The notes beneath the pieces were generated by a model that saw only the letters and a program-made list of their open reading frames with translations, was not told the DNA's origin and did no database searches. A DNA stretch of 9,123 bases from Flavobacterium psychrophilum (GTDB lineage: Bacteria; Bacteroidota; Bacteroidia; Flavobacteriales; Flavobacteriaceae): the NCBI GenBank assembly GCA_945878515.1, contig CAMCTL010000142.1:1-9123 (forward strand). The letters are read 5' to 3'. The translations under genes and the position numbers were made by a program. This document shows, piece by piece, positions 7,018 through 9,123 of this stretch (position 1 is the first letter of the stretch; each line of letters starts with the position of its first letter).

Positions 7018-7074
7018 TTGTTTATACTATTTGTTTTTTATTGGAATATGGGAAGCCTATAAACATTTATTGTG

Positions 7075-7092
7075 TGACAATGATGATTGTCA
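7075..7092. repeat. Palindrome between galK and galT
   Basis: TGACAAT (7075-7081) and ATTGTCA (7086-7092) form a perfect 7-base inverted repeat around GATG. It lies 18 bases past the galK stop and has no T run after it, so it is not an obvious terminator. It could be an RNA hairpin that limits processing or decay in the galK-galT spacer, or a protein-binding site. With seven-base arms, chance is not excluded. Confidence 0.4.
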
Positions 7093-7109
7093 AAGGCGTT
7101 TCATTGCTA

Positions 7110-8276
7110 TTATTTTTTATATAATGATGTTCCGTTGGAAATTTTTGCATCATAAATTTTTAAATCGATATTGAATTTTTCAGCATATAATTTGGTGAAT
7201 TTTTCTTTTATGACCGCTTCGCTACCTTTTTTCACTAAAGTAATGGCGCATCCTCCAAAACCACCACCCATTAATCTTGATCCAATTACGTCCTGTTCGG
7301 CTTTTGCCAAATCTACTAAATAATCTAGTTCGTCGCAACTTACTTCATAGTCTTTAGATAAACCATCGTGGGTTTCAAACATTAGTTTGCCCAAAGTTTT
7401 AATATCGCCATTGTCCAGTGCTTCACATGCTTGAATCACTCTCTTGATTTCTTTTACAGCATACAAACTTCTTTTAAAAACATTGTCTGACATTTTAGAT
7501 TGCAAACTTAATAAATGTTGCTCATCACAATCTCGGAAACTTTCAATTTCAGGATAATTTTCTTTAACGATACTTAATCCTTCATTGCATTCAATTCGTC
7601 GATTGTTATATTCCGAAGTAAATAACGAGTGTTTTACATTACTATCAAATAATATTAAAGAATAATCTACAAAATTAGCATCGTGATAAGTGTAATCTAA
7701 AGTGCGGCAATCGATTTTTATTACTTTATCTTTCAATCCCATTACACTTGAAAACTGATCCATGATTCCACAGTTGATACCAACCCAATGTTCTGCACTT
7801 TGACCCATTAACGCAATATCAATAGGTTTTATTCCTAAATTAAACAACTCGTTAATCCCGAATAAAAAACCACATTCTAAAGCCGCCGATGAAGACAAAC
7901 CAGATCCTGTTGGAATATTACTACTGAAAACACAATTAAAACCTCCAATTTCATAATCCTTCAATTTCAACTGAAATAGGACTCCGCGCAAATAATTTGT
8001 CCAAACGTCATCGGTCAAGACAGCTTCTTTTGTAACGTCAATTTCAACGGATTCATCCAAATCTATTGCATGAATATGTGCTAAATTAGAATTATTTTTT
8101 TCAAAAGCAAAACAAATTACTTTATCAATAGCAGCTGGCAAAACGTATCCGTCATTATAGTCGATATGTTCGCCAATAATATTTATTCTTCCAGGAGACA
8201 AAACTACATTGTCAGCCACAGCGTTAAAGGTTTTCTGAAAAAAATCGGTCGTTTTTTTTATTAAAATCTCATTCAT
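7110..8276 (-). CDS. galK: Galactokinase
   Basis: GalK phosphorylates alpha-D-galactose with ATP to galactose-1-phosphate, the first committed step. The 388-residue length is normal for this GHMP-superfamily kinase. The N-terminal galactokinase signature spans 28-47, beginning PGRINIIGEHIDYNDG with Arg30, Glu36, His37 and Asp39 for catalysis and sugar binding; Ile38 replaces the usual Thr. The GHMP ATP-binding loop IPTGSGLSSSAALE is at 121-134, the catalytic-base Asp173 is in IMDQFSS, and the third GHMP motif GSRLMGGGFGGC is at 332-343. No residue needed for activity appears lost. The ATG at 8274-8276 puts the signature where the family has it and is preceded by an A-rich stretch, not a Shine-Dalgarno. 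It is the first gene of the minus-strand gal cluster and is divergent from the regulator. Confidence 0.97.
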   Translation of the reverse strand: MNEILIKKTTDFFQKTFNAVADNVVLSPGRINIIGEHIDYNDGYVLPAAIDKVICFAFEKNNSNLAHIHAIDLDESVEIDVTKEAVLTDDVWTNYLRGVLFQLKLKDYEIGGFNCVFSSNIPTGSGLSSSAALECGFLFGINELFNLGIKPIDIALMGQSAEHWVGINCGIMDQFSSVMGLKDKVIKIDCRTLDYTYHDANFVDYSLILFDSNVKHSLFTSEYNNRRIECNEGLSIVKENYPEIESFRDCDEQHLLSLQSKMSDNVFKRSLYAVKEIKRVIQACEALDNGDIKTLGKLMFETHDGLSKDYEVSCDELDYLVDLAKAEQDVIGSRLMGGGFGGCAITLVKKGSEAVIKEKFTKLYAEKFNIDLKIYDAKISNGTSLYKK

Positions 8277-8350
8277 ATTTTTTAGTATTAGATAGAATAA
8301 TCATATTTGATATATTGTTGGTGAACATCTTTTAATTATTGATATAAAAG

Positions 8351-8382
8351 CAAATAAAGGGAATTAAAGTTATGACAACAAA
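8351..8382 (-). promoter_or_regulatory. Candidate galK promoter (proximal)
   Basis: On the minus strand, TTTG (8382-8379) and TTG (8378-8376) are followed, 17 bases after the TTG, by TTTATTTG (8358-8351), one mismatch from the Bacteroidota TAnnTTTG element. The predicted start near 8344 gives a leader of about 68 bases for galK. It is the best-spaced match close to galK, but AT-rich DNA yields such matches by chance. Confidence 0.4.
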
Positions 8383-8457
8383 TGATTTCATAAAATAATC
8401 ACCTACAAAATGTGACTTGTATTTTATTTTAGTTATTTTTCTATTAAATTCTAAAAA

Positions 8458-8487
8458 CAAATATATAATAATTATTTAATTTTACAT
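8458..8487 (-). promoter_or_regulatory. Alternative distal galK promoter
   Basis: TATATTTG on the minus strand (8465-8458) is an exact TAnnTTTG match. Its upstream element is poor: TGT at 8486-8484, 18 bases away, in place of TTG. That poor element overlaps the tandem repeat at 8483-8502, as would be expected of a promoter controlled from that site. A start near 8451 would give a galK leader of about 175 bases. Confidence 0.3.
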
Positions 8488-8502
8488 ACCAGCACCTACC
8501 AG
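8483..8502. promoter_or_regulatory. Tandem decamer, candidate operator
   Basis: Two adjacent 10-base units, TACATACCAG and CACCTACCAG, agree at 8 of 10 positions and share TACCAG exactly one helical turn apart. The stretch is GC-richer than the very AT-rich DNA around it, lies 35 bases upstream of the GntR start, and sits just before a TAnnTTG-like element (8505-8511) that could start the regulator gene. The heptamer CACCTAC of the second unit recurs at 8400-8406. Binding by the adjacent regulator is inferred from position only. Confidence 0.45.
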
Positions 8503-8536
8503 TTTATTTTGTAAATTGCAGAAAACAATTTTTTTA

Positions 8537-9123
8537 ATGAAAATCTTGCAAGTGGATAATAATAAAGGCATTCCGAAATATAAGCAAATTATCTTTTTAA
8601 TAGAAAAGACAATAGAAGAGGGTTTGGTAAAAAAAGACGAAAAACTACCTTCGATAAACAAACTTTGTCTAGAGTTTTCTTTGTCACGTGATACGGTTTT
8701 GCAGGCTTATGAAGATCTTAAAAAAAGAGGTATAATTTATGCTATACTCGGAAAGGGATATTATGTAAAAAGCACTGAAATCAACATTAAACACCGCATT
8801 TTTTTGCTTTTCGATGAACTCAATAGTTTTAAAGAAGACCTGTATAATTCATTTTTAATTAATATTGGAAAAGGGGTTCAAGTTGATATTTACTTTCATC
8901 ATTTTAACTCCAAAGTTTTTCAAAAACTCATCGATGATAGTATTGGCAATTACACCAAATACATTATCATGCCTACAAATTTAGCCGGAGCAGCTGCAGC
9001 AATAAAAACCCTACCAGTAAATGAAGTTTATATTTTAGACCAAACAAATCCTGAGTTAAACGCGTTTCCAGCAATATACCAAAACCATCAAAAAGACATT
9101 TATAATTGCTTGATGCTTGGAAA
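8537..9123 (+). CDS. GntR-family regulator with PBP1-like sensor domain (3' end missing)
   Basis: The frame is open from the ATG at 8537 to the right edge: 195 codons plus two bases, so the C-terminus is cut by the window. Residues about 12-78 are a GntR winged helix-turn-helix: IPKYKQI at 12-18, LPSINKLC at 37-44, the recognition helix SRDTVLQAYEDLKKRGI at 50-66, and the wing LGKGYYV at 71-77. From about residue 87 (RIFLLFDELNSF) the sequence resembles the first lobe of a LacI-type periplasmic-binding-like sensor, as in AraR-type regulators, rather than the FadR or UTRA domains of other GntR proteins. It is divergent from galK, so control of the gal cluster by a galactose-related ligand is likely, by position. 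A tandem repeat 35 bases upstream is the candidate operator. Fucose, arabinose or another sugar as ligand cannot be excluded. Confidence 0.85.
   Translation, partial: MKILQVDNNKGIPKYKQIIFLIEKTIEEGLVKKDEKLPSINKLCLEFSLSRDTVLQAYEDLKKRGIIYAILGKGYYVKSTEINIKHRIFLLFDELNSFKEDLYNSFLINIGKGVQVDIYFHHFNSKVFQKLIDDSIGNYTKYIIMPTNLAGAAAAIKTLPVNEVYILDQTNPELNAFPAIYQNHQKDIYNCLMLG

Noticed and set aside
8246..8276. Ile in place of Thr in the GalK signature as a sign of inactivity
   Set aside because: The position is not one of the catalytic residues, and Arg30, Glu36, His37, Asp39 and Asp173 are intact; the signature itself maps near 8133-8195.
8399..8415. TCAC-N9-GTGA inverted repeat as a CRP-like site
   Set aside because: Four-base arms in the opposite order to TGTGA-N6-TCACA and with wrong spacing; kept only as the location of the CACCTAC heptamer.

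Overview
The window looks like chromosomal DNA of a Flavobacterium-like member of the Bacteroidota. It is AT-rich, its start codons are preceded by A-rich stretches without Shine-Dalgarno sequences, candidate promoters fit the family consensus (TTG, 17-19 bases, TAnnTTTG), and every recognisable protein looks like a Bacteroidota version of its family. No rRNA, tRNA, CRISPR array or insertion sequence is visible.

Layout. A two-helix membrane protein of unknown function (100-597, +) faces a small, AT-rich predicted lipoprotein (598-960, -), which lies three bases beyond era (964-1845, -). Upstream of era is a 148-base intergenic region holding a terminator, two further small hairpins and a good promoter match. 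The rest is a complete galactose-use (Leloir) cluster on the minus strand, transcribed in the order galK (8276-7110), galT (7017-5968), galE (5965-4949), a vSGLT-like Na+/sugar symporter (4880-3192), then galM (3058-1994). A perfect hairpin terminator separates the symporter from galM, and a second terminator separates galM from era. Divergent from galK, a GntR-type regulator with a LacI-like (PBP1) sensor domain starts at 8537 and runs off the right edge. The 260-base divergent region carries promoter-like elements and a tandem decamer repeat that is a plausible operator.

How the genes work together. The symporter would import galactose with Na+, GalM would convert the beta to the alpha anomer, GalK would phosphorylate it, GalT would exchange it onto UDP-glucose, and GalE would regenerate UDP-glucose. 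The GntR/PBP1 protein is the obvious local sensor, by position. All five Leloir and transport proteins keep their key residues, so the pathway looks functional.

This is mostly a well-known system. The parts worth a second look are the galM-era intergenic region (possible small RNA, era attenuator or gene relic), the tandem operator candidate, the small gatekeeper residue in GalE, the terminator inside the gal cluster, and the AT-rich lipoprotein gene fitted between two stop codons.
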